NCBI RefSeq assembly: GCF_040730185.1
Contig: NZ_CP160402.1
Location: 2,604,001-2,668,000 of the forward strand
From: Streptomyces sp. Je 1-332
Lineage (GTDB): Bacteria > Actinomycetota > Actinomycetes > Streptomycetales > Streptomycetaceae
Direction: 5' to 3'
DNA length: 64,000 nucleotides
Shown here: positions 11,518 through 21,457 of the stretch, in pieces
Layout: each line of letters starts with the position of its first letter
How positions within the stretch are numbered: position 1 is the first letter of the stretch
Made by a program: the position numbers and the translations under genes
The notes under the pieces: generated by a model
Told to the model about the DNA's origin: nothing
What the model saw: the letters and a program-made list of their open reading frames with translations, nothing else
The model's database searches: none

Positions 11518-11547
11518 CCGGACGGGCTGAATTTTCAGCCCGTCCGG
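11518..11547. terminator. glnK terminator built from repeat A
   Basis: Perfect 13-bp stem CCGGACGGGCTGA / TCAGCCCGTCCGG with loop ATTT, 22 nt after the glnK stop. The right arm is the first part of repeat A. The left arm and the bases before it (11499-11517) are an inverted partial copy of the same repeat. Confidence 0.75.
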
Positions 11548-11641
11548 CGTTTGAGGACGAACTCGGCGGAGCCGGTGATTGACGGCAACCAAGGCCCCCG
11601 CGCCAGAGTGGGTTTTCGGGAAGGGGCGGGATTGGGGAAAG
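11538..11641. repeat. dispersed repeat A, long copy
   Basis: A 104-nt copy with two conserved ends: GCCCGTCCGGCGTTTGAGGA at the start, and TTTCGGGAAGGGG...GGGATTGGGGA at the end. The same arrangement is at 34628-34733. It fills the glnK / deaminase-like convergent gap; no gene is seen in it. Confidence 0.8.
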
Positions 11642-11643
11642 AC

Positions 11644-12006
11644 TCAGTTCGCCTGAGCCCGCACCCGGACCTCCCCGTCAGCCCCCGCCAGGAACACCGG
11701 CGTCCCGGCCCCGCCAAGATCCCGCACAGCGGAGAGGTCCTCGGCGGAAAGCTCCTCCTCGGAGGAGACGACCGCCGCCGCCTCCAGGGACTCCGCACCG
11801 GAAGCGACAGCCATGGCCACCGCGGTCCGCAGCGCGGAAAGCTTCAGGGAGTCGAGAGAAACCGTCCCGGCGACATACGTACGCCCCGTCTCGTCCCGCA
11901 CAGCGGCCCCCTCGGCCACCCCGTTCCGCGCCCGCGCCGAACGAGCCAGCGTAACGATCTTCCGGTCCTCGGCATCCAGCGCGCCAGGCGCAGCACTCTC
12001 GCTCAT
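11644..12006 (-). CDS. cytidine deaminase-like protein lacking zinc ligands
   Basis: 120 aa. The N-terminal pattern (EDRKIVTLARSARARNG...GAAVRDETGRTYVAGTVSLDSLKLSALRTAVAMAVASG) follows the cytidine deaminase fold. However, the catalytic HAE motif position reads as KLSAL and there is no PCxxC, and the protein contains no cysteine at all. Zinc-dependent deamination is therefore not possible. The gene occupies the place of the cda-type gene of the era-corC-ybeY-phoH block, so a structural or regulatory role is more likely. The ATG at 12006 lies 26 nt after the XRE regulator gene. Confidence 0.7.
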   Translation of the reverse strand: MSESAAPGALDAEDRKIVTLARSARARNGVAEGAAVRDETGRTYVAGTVSLDSLKLSALRTAVAMAVASGAESLEAAAVVSSEEELSAEDLSAVRDLGGAGTPVFLAGADGEVRVRAQAN

Positions 12007-12032
12007 ACGCCGAGCATACGGAGCCAGGAGAC

Positions 12033-12944
12033 CTAAACCGCCACCGGGTACATCGCCCCCCGCCGCCCCTCCGGCGACGCGAGCCACTCCAGTTTCGCCG
12101 CGGTCTCCGCCTCCGGAAGCGGCGTGTGCAGCACGATCGTCAGGTCGGGCCGCGCAGGCACCCGCATCGCCGTCGACTCGACGTGCAACGCCCCCACCAG
12201 CGGATGGATGAGCTCCTTGTGGACCTGCCCCGCGGGCCGCACGTCCCGCCGCTCCCACAGTTCGCCGAACTCCTCGGCCGCCGACGACTCCCGCAGCTCG
12301 GCGAGGACCGCCTGGAACCCCTCGTCGTCCGGGGTCTCGGAGCACGACGCGCGGAACTGGGCGACGACCGACTCCGCGTTCGTCCGCCAACTCACGCTCC
12401 GTGAGCGGTAGATGGGATCGGTGAAGAAGTCCACGAGGCAGTTCTGGGTGATCTCGGGGCGCATCCCGAAGACCATCCCGGCCGCGTCGTTGTACATGAC
12501 GCAGTTGTAGTAGCGGTCCATGATGTGCGCGGGGTACGGCATCCACGTGTCGATCAGTCGCTGCATCCCCTCGCACATGTCCCGGTCGGCCTGCTCGACC
12601 TCGGGCGCGGGCGGATTGAGACCGGCGAGCACGTACAAGTGCCGCCGCTCCGCGCTCGACAGCTTCAGGACACGTCCCACGGAGTCCAGGACCTGCGGCG
12701 ACACCGAGATGTCGCGGCCCTGCTCCAGCCACTGGTACCAGGACGCGCCGACCCCGGCGAGCACGGCGACCTCCTCGCGGCGAAGCCCCGGCGTACGCCG
12801 CCGCGCCCCGCCGTCCGGGAGGCCCGCCTCCGTGGGGCTGACCCGGGCCCGGCGGCTCATCAGGAACTCGCGCAGTTCGCCCAGACGCCGTGCCTTGGAT
12901 TCGTCCCGGGGCCGCGCGGCCGCCGCTTCACTCGTCCCTGCCAT
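12033..12944 (-). CDS. XRE-family regulator with MmyB-like ligand domain
   Basis: 303 aa. An N-terminal helix-turn-helix of the XRE type (RRTPGLRREEVAVLAGVGASWYQWLEQGRDISVSPQVLDSV, about residues 48-90) is followed by the conserved MmyB C-terminal domain, with YPAHIMDRYYNCVMYNDAA and HPLVGALHVES, which has a PAS-like fold. Regulators of this type are usually divergent from the exporter or oxidoreductase they control. Here the divergent neighbour is a DHA2 exporter with an 86-nt shared promoter region that holds a dyad. Confidence 0.88.
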   Translation of the reverse strand: MAGTSEAAAARPRDESKARRLGELREFLMSRRARVSPTEAGLPDGGARRRTPGLRREEVAVLAGVGASWYQWLEQGRDISVSPQVLDSVGRVLKLSSAERRHLYVLAGLNPPAPEVEQADRDMCEGMQRLIDTWMPYPAHIMDRYYNCVMYNDAAGMVFGMRPEITQNCLVDFFTDPIYRSRSVSWRTNAESVVAQFRASCSETPDDEGFQAVLAELRESSAAEEFGELWERRDVRPAGQVHKELIHPLVGALHVESTAMRVPARPDLTIVLHTPLPEAETAAKLEWLASPEGRRGAMYPVAV

Positions 12945-12962
12945 TCGCGAACTCCCCCCTGC

Positions 12963-12981
12963 CTGGTGTTACGACCACCAG
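12963..12981. promoter_or_regulatory. CTGGTG-N7-CACCAG dyad between XRE regulator and exporter
   Basis: 6-bp arms, 18 bp upstream of the regulator start and 49 bp upstream of the exporter start. It is placed to control both directions; probable operator of the XRE protein (inference). Confidence 0.45.
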
Positions 12982-13030
12982 CATAAGTACCCGCTCCCCA
13001 CGGCTATTCCTGACGCCCGAAGCTCATCGC

Positions 13031-14476
13031 ATGGCGATCGACACCACCATTCCCCCGTCCCCGTCCCCGTCCCCCTCCCCGACAACGACGGCCCCCGCAC
13101 CTCGGCCCACGGCCCCCAAGCTCGCACCCCGCGACAAGCTCGTCCTCTTCGTGCTCTGCGCCGCCCAGTTCATGGTCGCGCTCGACTTCTCCGTGCTGAA
13201 CGTGGCGCTGCCCGTCCTCGGCACCGACCTGGGCATGAGCCAGTCCGCGCTGCAGTGGGCGGTGACCGCGTTCGCTCTCCCCTCGGGTGGCTTCCTGCTG
13301 CTCTTCGGCCGCACCGGCGACCTGTACGGCCGCCGCAAGCTGTTCATCGGCGGCCTCGCGCTCTTCGGCCTCGCCTCGCTCCTGGCGACGTTCGCCTGGG
13401 ACCCGGCGTCCTTCCTCGCCGGACGCGCGCTGCAGGGCGTGGGCGCGGCGGCCATCGTGCCGACCGGCATGTCCCTGCTGACGACGACCTTCCCCGAGGG
13501 CCCGCAGCGCGACCGGGCACTCGGCATCTCCGGCACGCTGCTCTCGCTCGGCTACACCCTCGGCATGGTGTTCGGCGGCGTACTCACCGATACGCTCGGC
13601 TGGCGCTCCACGATGGGCCTGCTGACCCTCTTCGTGCTGATCGTGCTGCCGCTCGCGCCGCGCCTCCTGCCCGAGTCCCGCACCCCGGACCGCCCCCGCC
13701 TCGACATCCCCGGCGCGGTCACCGTCACCGGCGGTCTGCTCGCCCTGATCTACGCGCTCTCCACGGCCGCCGAGCGCGGCTTCGGCGGGGCGGACGTCAT
13801 CGTCACGCTGACCGCGGGCGTACTGCTGATCGCGGCCTTCGGCTACGTCGAGTTGCGCGCCGAGTCCCCGCTCGTCTCGCTGCCGATGCTGCGGCGCCGG
13901 ACGGTGGCGTGGGGCAACCTGGGCGGCCTGATCACCTTCTCGATGATGTCGGCGGTCATCTTCACCCTCACCCTGTACCTCCAGGAGGTCCTGAAGCTCT
14001 CCGCCTTCCAGACGGGTCTCGTCTTCGGCGCGCAGGGCGTCCTCTCGGTGGTCTCCGGGATCTACGCGCCGAAGGTCATCAGCCGCTTCGGGGCACGCCG
14101 CACGCTCGTCGCCTCGCTGCTCGGCCAGGGCCTGTTCATCGCGACGCTGCTCGGCATCGACGAGGGCACCTGGTCGGTCTGGCTGGCCACGGCGGGCGTA
14201 TCGGTGGCGAGCATGTTCCACCTGGGCGCGATCATCTCCTACGGCGTGACGGTCACCTCGGGTGTCCCGGACGAGGAGCAGGGCCTGGCCACCGGCCTCG
14301 TGACGTCCACCCAGCAGGTGGGCATCACGATCGGCATCCCGCTCCTGGGAGTCCTCGCCACCACGAACACGGACCTCCTGGCGGGCACGCGGACGGTGCT
14401 CCTGATCGACACGGCGGTCCTGCTGGTGACGGCGGCCCTGGTGGCGACGGGCCTGCGCACCCGGCGCAAGGCCTAA
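13031..14476 (+). CDS. DHA2 (14-helix) MFS drug exporter
   Basis: 481 aa, 14 predicted membrane helices, EmrB/QacA type. Motif A is GRTGDLYGRRKLF. The first helix contains CAAQFMVALDFSVLNVALPVLGTDLG with the membrane-embedded Asp of proton antiporters. Before it is a Ser/Pro/Thr-rich cytoplasmic tail of about 30 residues with an (SP) repeat. The ATG at 13031 is the first start after the shared promoter; the open frame continues upstream without support. The stop codon overlaps the convergent mmcQ-like stop. Drug or metabolite efflux under the divergent XRE regulator is the likely role; the substrate is unknown. Confidence 0.9.
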   Translation: MAIDTTIPPSPSPSPSPTTTAPAPRPTAPKLAPRDKLVLFVLCAAQFMVALDFSVLNVALPVLGTDLGMSQSALQWAVTAFALPSGGFLLLFGRTGDLYGRRKLFIGGLALFGLASLLATFAWDPASFLAGRALQGVGAAAIVPTGMSLLTTTFPEGPQRDRALGISGTLLSLGYTLGMVFGGVLTDTLGWRSTMGLLTLFVLIVLPLAPRLLPESRTPDRPRLDIPGAVTVTGGLLALIYALSTAAERGFGGADVIVTLTAGVLLIAAFGYVELRAESPLVSLPMLRRRTVAWGNLGGLITFSMMSAVIFTLTLYLQEVLKLSAFQTGLVFGAQGVLSVVSGIYAPKVISRFGARRTLVASLLGQGLFIATLLGIDEGTWSVWLATAGVSVASMFHLGAIISYGVTVTSGVPDEEQGLATGLVTSTQQVGITIGIPLLGVLATTNTDLLAGTRTVLLIDTAVLLVTAALVATGLRTRRKA

Positions 14477-14829
14477 GGCCGGTCGAGCCGCAGTCGTTCC
14501 GCTTTCGGGAGACCGGCGACCACGAGGTCGTACGAGTCCTCGACGAGCTCCCGGACCTGCTGGTCCGGGAGCTCTCCGGCGAGGGAGACCGTGTTCCAGT
14601 GCCGCTTGTTCATGTGCCACCCCGGCACGATCTCCGGGTGTGCCTCCCGCAGCTGGACCGCCAGATCCGGGTCGCACTTGAGGTTCACGGTCAGCGGCAC
14701 GGCGTCCAGCGAGCTCAGCGCGAACATCTTGCCCGCGACCTTGAACACCGAGGCCTCGGGTCCGAACGGGAACTCCTCCACCACGTCGTTGAACGACAGG
14801 CAGAACGCGCGCAGCTGCTGTGGGGTCAC
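14473..14829 (-). CDS. MmcQ/YjbR family protein
   Basis: 118 aa, one complete MmcQ/YjbR (CyaY-like fold) domain. It shows the family pattern FNDVVEEFPFG, VFKVAGKMFAL, VNLKCDPDLAVQLRE and MNKRHWNTV. Members are described as DNA-binding-like proteins without established function. The GTG start overlaps the corC stop (GTGA, 14826-14829), so it is translated from the phoH-ybeY-corC operon. Its stop codon overlaps that of the convergent exporter (14473-14476). Confidence 0.88.
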   Translation of the reverse strand: MTPQQLRAFCLSFNDVVEEFPFGPEASVFKVAGKMFALSSLDAVPLTVNLKCDPDLAVQLREAHPEIVPGWHMNKRHWNTVSLAGELPDQQVRELVEDSYDLVVAGLPKAERLRLDRP

Positions 14830-16127
14830 ACCGATGTCTCCTTGTGAGCGCCCGCGGGCGCGACCGGCTCCACGAGCACCGTCACGATCTTGTTGCGCCG
14901 TCCGGCCGCGGATTCCGCGGTGAGCCGCAGCTCGCGGCCGTCCGGCAGCGGCACGATCGCCGACGCGTCCGCGATCGGCACCCGGCCGAGGGCCTTGGCG
15001 AGCAGACCGCCGACCGTCTCGACGTCCTCGTCGTCGAACTCGTCGAGCCCGAAGAGCTCGCCGAGGTCACCGATGTCCAGGCGCGCGGTGACGCGGTAGC
15101 AGCCGTCGTCCAGCTCCTCGACGGGCGGCAGTTCACGGTCGTACTCGTCGGTGATCTCGCCGACGATCTCCTCGAGGATGTCCTCGATGGTGACGATGCC
15201 GGCCGTACCGCCGTACTCGTCGATGACGACGGCGACGTGATTGCGCTCCTGCTGCATCTCACGCAGCAGATCACCCGCGTTCTTCGTGTCGGGCACGAAC
15301 GTCGCCGGACGCATCGCCGTCGACACCAGCTCGGACTCGCTGTCGCGGTTGATGTGCGTCTTGCGGGCCAGGTCCTTGAGATAGACCATGCCGACGACGT
15401 CGTCCTCGCTCTCGCCCGTCACCGGGATGCGCGAGAAACCGGACCGCAGCGCGAGCGTCAGCGCCTGCCGGATGGTCTTGAAACGCTCGATGGCGACCAA
15501 GTCCGTCCGGGGCACCATGACTTCACGTACGAGAGTGTCGCCCAGCTCGAAGACGGAGTGCACCATGCGGCGCTCCTCGTCCTCGATGAGGGACTCCTTC
15601 TCGGCGAGGTCGACCATCGCCCGCAGCTCGGCCTCGGAGGCGAACGGGCCCCGCCTGAAGCCCTTGCCGGGCGTGAGCGCGTTGCCGATGAGGATCAGGA
15701 GCGGCGGGATCGGGCCCATGATGCGGGCCAGCGGCAGCAGGACGTACGCGGCGGCGGTCGCCGTGTTGAGCGGGTGCTGGCGGCCGATGGTGCGCGGCGA
15801 GACCCCCACGGCCACATACGAGACGAGGACCATCACCGCGATGGCGATGGCGAGCGCCTCCCAGGTCTCGGGGAATTCGTTCAGGCAGGCGTACGTCACC
15901 AGGGACGCCGACGCCATCTCGCACGCGACGCGCACGAGCAGCGCCACGTTCAGATAGCGGGTGGGGTCGGCGGCGACCTGCGCGAGCTTGGCACTGCCGC
16001 GCCGCCCGGAGCGGGCCGCCTCCTCCGCGCGGAAGCTGGAGACGCGGGCGATGCCCGCCTCCGCGCAGGCCGCGAGCCAGGCGACGACGACCAGGGCGAC
16101 GGCGCCCGCGATCAACTGGAAACTCAT
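14826..16127 (-). CDS. CNNM/CorC-type transporter (DUF21, CBS pair, CorC_HlyC)
   Basis: 433 aa. An N-terminal DUF21 membrane domain of about four helices (residues 1-180) is followed by a CBS pair (about 200-330, including LVREVMVPRTDLVAIE) and a C-terminal CorC_HlyC domain. Proteins of this architecture bind Mg-ATP through the CBS pair and act in magnesium export or homeostasis; older annotation calls them hemolysins. It starts 4 nt after the ybeY stop codon, in the conserved phoH-ybeY-corC order. Confidence 0.92.
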   Translation of the reverse strand: MSFQLIAGAVALVVVAWLAACAEAGIARVSSFRAEEAARSGRRGSAKLAQVAADPTRYLNVALLVRVACEMASASLVTYACLNEFPETWEALAIAIAVMVLVSYVAVGVSPRTIGRQHPLNTATAAAYVLLPLARIMGPIPPLLILIGNALTPGKGFRRGPFASEAELRAMVDLAEKESLIEDEERRMVHSVFELGDTLVREVMVPRTDLVAIERFKTIRQALTLALRSGFSRIPVTGESEDDVVGMVYLKDLARKTHINRDSESELVSTAMRPATFVPDTKNAGDLLREMQQERNHVAVVIDEYGGTAGIVTIEDILEEIVGEITDEYDRELPPVEELDDGCYRVTARLDIGDLGELFGLDEFDDEDVETVGGLLAKALGRVPIADASAIVPLPDGRELRLTAESAAGRRNKIVTVLVEPVAPAGAHKETSV

Positions 16128-16131
16128 GCGG

Positions 16132-16629
16132 CTACGAGACGGTCGGCGCGGGAGAGGGCCCGGTCAGGCCGTTCTCGGAGCGCCAGCCGTCGACGATGGC
16201 CGCCTGGAGACCGAACATCTCGGCCTTCTCGTCCGGCTCCTCGTGGTCGTACCCAAGCAGGTGCAGCACCCCATGGACGGTGAGCAGCTGGAGCTCCTCG
16301 TCCATGGAGTGCTCCGTGGGCGCTTCCTTGCCCTGCTTGATGGCGACCTCCGGGCAGAGCACGATGTCGCCGAGAAGGCCCTGCGGGGGCTCATCCTCGT
16401 CCTTGGCCGGCGGGCGCAGCTCGTCCATGGGGAAGGACATGACGTCCGTCGGCCCCGGCAGGTCCATCCACTGGATGTGGAGCTGCTCCATGGCGTCCTC
16501 GTCCACGACGATCACCGAGAGCTCGGAGAGCGGGTGGATGCGCATCCGCGCGAGGGCGTAGCGGGCGATGTCGAGGATCGCCTGCTCGTCGACCTCGGTT
16601 CCGGATTCGTTGTTGACGTCGATCGACAT
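16132..16629 (-). CDS. ybeY: endoribonuclease YbeY (16S rRNA maturation)
   Basis: 165 aa. The zinc motif [16 protein letters not shown] (HxxxHxxGxDH) and the N-terminal [10 protein letters not shown] segment are canonical. YbeY takes part in 16S rRNA 3'-end processing and ribosome quality control, consistent with era and phoH in the same block. The ATG at 16629 was chosen because translation then starts with the family N-terminus, 13 nt after the phoH stop; reading further upstream only overlaps phoH. Confidence 0.96.
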   Translation of the reverse strand: MSIDVNNESGTEVDEQAILDIARYALARMRIHPLSELSVIVVDEDAMEQLHIQWMDLPGPTDVMSFPMDELRPPAKDEDEPPQGLLGDIVLCPEVAIKQGKEAPTEHSMDEELQLLTVHGVLHLLGYDHEEPDEKAEMFGLQAAIVDGWRSENGLTGPSPAPTVS

Positions 16630-16642
16630 GGTGCGGCTTCCG

Positions 16643-18766
<2,124 letters not shown>

Positions 18767-18915
18767 GGGCCGGCGCTAGGGCCTGCTCATCCTCCTCTTG
18801 CGGGGCTTGGTGGCCGCTCGACAGCCTTGCACTGCCAAGAGTACGACGCACCACTGTCACCGCCGTAGGGCTTTTCCACTCCGGTCACGCACGGCTGTGC
18901 GACTTCTGGCGGTGG

Positions 18916-20019
18916 CTACGCCGACCGGAACCCGATCGTGGGCACGGCGCGCCGCAGCGGCCACGGGCGGGTGGACTCCGGGAGCAGGCCCTCCAGGAAG
19001 CCGTAGCGGCGCAGCGCCACCGGGTCCTGGTCGTCGACCTCCCGTACGGTCCGCCACCACGTGGCGACCTCCGCCCAGCCCGGTGCCGAGAGGGAGCCGC
19101 CGAACTCCTGCACCGAGAGCGCGGCGGTGAGCCCGGCGAAGGCGAGCCGGTCGGCGAGCGGCCACCCGGCGAGGGTGCCGGTCACGAAGCCGGCCACGAA
19201 GACATCGCCGGCGCCCGTGGGATCGAGGGCCTCCACCGCGATGGCCGGGACCTCGGCGGTCTCGCCGGTCCGCCCGTCCACCGCGTACGCCCCTTCCGCG
19301 CCCAGTGTCACCACGGCGAGCGGTACGTGTTCGGTGAGCGCCCGCGCGGCGGCCCGGGGGCACTGCGTCCGGGTGTAGCGCATGGCCTCCTCCGCGTTCG
19401 GCAGGAACGCCTCGCAGTGGGCCAGGTCCGGGAGGGCCGCGAGGTCCCAGCGTCCGGTGTCGTCCCACCCGACGTCGGCGAAGATCCGGGTGCCCTTGCG
19501 CGCGGCCTCGGCGATCCACGGGGAGCGTGCGCCGGGTGTCAGGGAGGCGACGGCGGCACGCGCGCGTGGCGGGCATGCCGGGGCGCCGCCGTGCGGGCTT
19601 TCGGCGTCGGGCGGCGGCTCGTGCCCGTGGCTGACCATGGTCCGCTCGCCCTCGTACGCCATGGAGACGGTCACCGGTGAGTGCCAGCCGGGCACGGTGC
19701 GTGAGGTCGCGAGGTCGATGCCTTCGCCCTGTTCGAGGGCATCCCAGCAGTACTCGCCGTAGTGGTCGTCCCCGAAGGCCGCCGCGAGCGAGGTGTGCAG
19801 GCCGAGCCGGGCGAGGGCGGTCGCCATGTTGGCGACGCCGCCGGGGCTCGACCCCATGCCGCGCGCCCAGGACTCCGTGCCGCGTACGGGCGCGGAGTCC
19901 AGGCCGGTGAAGATGATGTCGAGGAAGACCGTGCCGGTGAGGAAGACGTCACAGGGCGGATCGCCTGCTCTGCGGGCTCCCTTGAGCGGGTCGATGCTGG
20001 GTTTGAGAGGTACGACCAT
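18916..20019 (-). CDS. PfkB-family carbohydrate kinase
   Basis: 367 aa. The ribokinase-fold signature DPTGAGDVFVAGF with the catalytic Asp is near residue 265, and the N-terminal sugar-binding Gly pair is in SSPGGVANMATALARLG. An ATP-dependent sugar or nucleoside kinase; the substrate cannot be told from sequence. The ATG at 20019 starts a typical N-terminus (CDVFLTGTVFLDIIFTG). It is separated from the glycosyltransferase gene by a hairpin and from phoH by 149 nt of AT-poor sequence in which I see no gene. Confidence 0.87.
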   Translation of the reverse strand: MVVPLKPSIDPLKGARRAGDPPCDVFLTGTVFLDIIFTGLDSAPVRGTESWARGMGSSPGGVANMATALARLGLHTSLAAAFGDDHYGEYCWDALEQGEGIDLATSRTVPGWHSPVTVSMAYEGERTMVSHGHEPPPDAESPHGGAPACPPRARAAVASLTPGARSPWIAEAARKGTRIFADVGWDDTGRWDLAALPDLAHCEAFLPNAEEAMRYTRTQCPRAAARALTEHVPLAVVTLGAEGAYAVDGRTGETAEVPAIAVEALDPTGAGDVFVAGFVTGTLAGWPLADRLAFAGLTAALSVQEFGGSLSAPGWAEVATWWRTVREVDDQDPVALRRYGFLEGLLPESTRPWPLRRAVPTIGFRSA

Positions 20020-20056
20020 GCAGGCAACGTAACGGATTCAGCCCACCGGAGGCCGA

Positions 20057-20092
20057 ACGCCGGACGGGCCGAGGGTGCGGTCCGTCCGGCGT
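20057..20092 (-). terminator. terminator after the glycosyltransferase gene
   Basis: 11-bp perfect outer stem ACGCCGGACGG / CCGTCCGGCGT, extended by three inner pairs including one G-T, 15 nt past the stop codon. No T-run. Confidence 0.65.
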
Positions 20093-20107
20093 GCCGGGGC
20101 CCGGCCG

Positions 20108-21298
20108 CTACCCGTCGAGCTCGGCCTCGACGAGGTCGGCGGCCCGGGCGGTGCCTCCCTCGGCCCGCACCTCCGCCTTCAGACGGGCGGCCCGGAGCGC
20201 GACGTCGGGGTCGGTCGTCAGCTCCAGGAGAGCCGAACGCAGCGCGTCGGCGGTCGCGTCGGCGGTGTCGATGCGCCGCGCGACCCCCAGCTCGACGAGC
20301 CGGTCCGCGTTGAGCGGCTGCTCCGCGCCCTGGGGCACGGCGATCATCGGCACCCCGCTGAACAGCCCCTCACTGCTGCTGCCCATACCCGCGTGGGTGA
20401 CGAACGCGTCGGCCTGCTCCAGGATCGCCAACTGCGGTACCCATGAGCGCACTTCCACGTTCCCGGGCACGTCCCCCAGCTCGGCGGGGTCCACGTGCTT
20501 GCCGATCTGCAGCACCACGTGCCACCTCGTGAGCCCACCGAAGGCGCTCACGCACTGCCGGTAGAACTCGGGCTGCTGGGTGTAGGAGGAGCCGAGGGAC
20601 ACGAGGAGCACCTTCTCGGCGCCCTCGGGCCGCTGCCAGCCGCCCTGCGCCGAGCGGTCCCCGAAGCAGGGGCCGACGAAGTCGACCCGCTTCGGGTCGA
20701 CCCGGTCGGCGTTCAGCTGCATGGCGCGGGGGATCGTCGCGACGGCACGGTCGGGCGTGCCGGAGAAGGCGGCGACATCCAGGGTCGTGGCCCCGCACCC
20801 GGCGAGCCACTGCCCGAACCGCTCCTCCAGGTCGGCGGCTCCGGGCAGCTGCCGGATCTGGGCCCCGACCTCCTCCTGGTACCCGTCCCAGGCCACGAAG
20901 GTGGGCGACAGCTGCAGGAACGGCCGCCGCTGCCCTTCGGCGAGGGCGCGGGCGACGTACGCGCCGATGTCGTACAGATACAGGTCGGCGGGGTCGCCGT
21001 CGTAGAACGCGCGCAGCTGCGGGAGCAGCGCCATCGCGTCGTCGAGGAAGAGACCGCTCGCGGCGATCGGGTCCTCGGGCCAGACGTTGTCCTTGAACGG
21101 CAGTACCGACGTGCACGGGACGAGTTCGGCGCCGGTGGGCTCGATCAGCTCGCGGTTCGCCGGGTCGTTCGCGTAGGTCACCCGGTGGCCGCGCGCCACC
21201 AGTTCACGGATGATCTCCAGGCTGGGCAGCACATGGCTGACCATCGGGGTGCCGACCATGGCGATATGGGCGCGGTGACGGGAGGTTCGACGATGCAT
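20108..21298 (-). CDS. macrolide glycosyltransferase-like protein (MGT family, GT1)
   Basis: 396 aa with the GT-B fold of UDP-sugar dependent enzymes such as OleD/Mgt. The N-terminal segment is HIAMVGTPMVSHVLPSLEIIRELVARGHRVTYA. The nucleotide-sugar binding region has VRSWVPQLAILEQADAFVTHAGMGSSSEGLFSGVPMIAVPQGAEQPLNADRL with the conserved HAG. Family members inactivate macrolides by adding glucose at the desosamine 2'-OH, so self-protection or intrinsic resistance is plausible. Substrate specificity is unproven. A 9-codon mini-ORF with its own promoter-like sequence lies 100 nt upstream, suggesting inducible expression. Confidence 0.87.
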   Translation of the reverse strand: MHRRTSRHRAHIAMVGTPMVSHVLPSLEIIRELVARGHRVTYANDPANRELIEPTGAELVPCTSVLPFKDNVWPEDPIAASGLFLDDAMALLPQLRAFYDGDPADLYLYDIGAYVARALAEGQRRPFLQLSPTFVAWDGYQEEVGAQIRQLPGAADLEERFGQWLAGCGATTLDVAAFSGTPDRAVATIPRAMQLNADRVDPKRVDFVGPCFGDRSAQGGWQRPEGAEKVLLVSLGSSYTQQPEFYRQCVSAFGGLTRWHVVLQIGKHVDPAELGDVPGNVEVRSWVPQLAILEQADAFVTHAGMGSSSEGLFSGVPMIAVPQGAEQPLNADRLVELGVARRIDTADATADALRSALLELTTDPDVALRAARLKAEVRAEGGTARAADLVEAELDG

Positions 21299-21398
21299 GG
21301 GTGAGTTCCTTCGTGTGATGCCACTGCTACGGATGAAGGCGTGCCGGACCGGCGCCGCAACCGCTGTTCAGCGGGGCGCTCGGACCGGTGAGGCCGTG

Positions 21399-21428
21399 TC
21401 AGCCGTAGAGCTGGATGAAGGAGTCCAT
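21399..21428 (-). CDS. possible leader mini-ORF MDSFIQLYG before the glycosyltransferase
   Basis: A 9-codon ORF whose ATG lies 7 nt after a -10-like TACGGT (21441-21436), so it would be translated from a leaderless transcript. TTCGAC (21466-21461) is a possible -35 with a 19-nt spacer, and AATATT lies just upstream of it, reminiscent of WblC/WhiB7-dependent promoters. After the stop, CCGCT-GAAC-AGCGG can form a hairpin before the glycosyltransferase start at 21298. Caution: the -35 and AT-rich part also encode the last residues of the deaminase gene, so the match may be chance. Confidence 0.4.
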   Translation of the reverse strand: MDSFIQLYG

Positions 21429-21457
21429 GCGGGAAACCGTAGCTCCGCTCCCGTCGA

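Noticed and set aside
14473..14476. Fusion or frameshift between exporter and mmcQ-like gene
   Set aside because: They are convergent with overlapping stop codons; both are complete.
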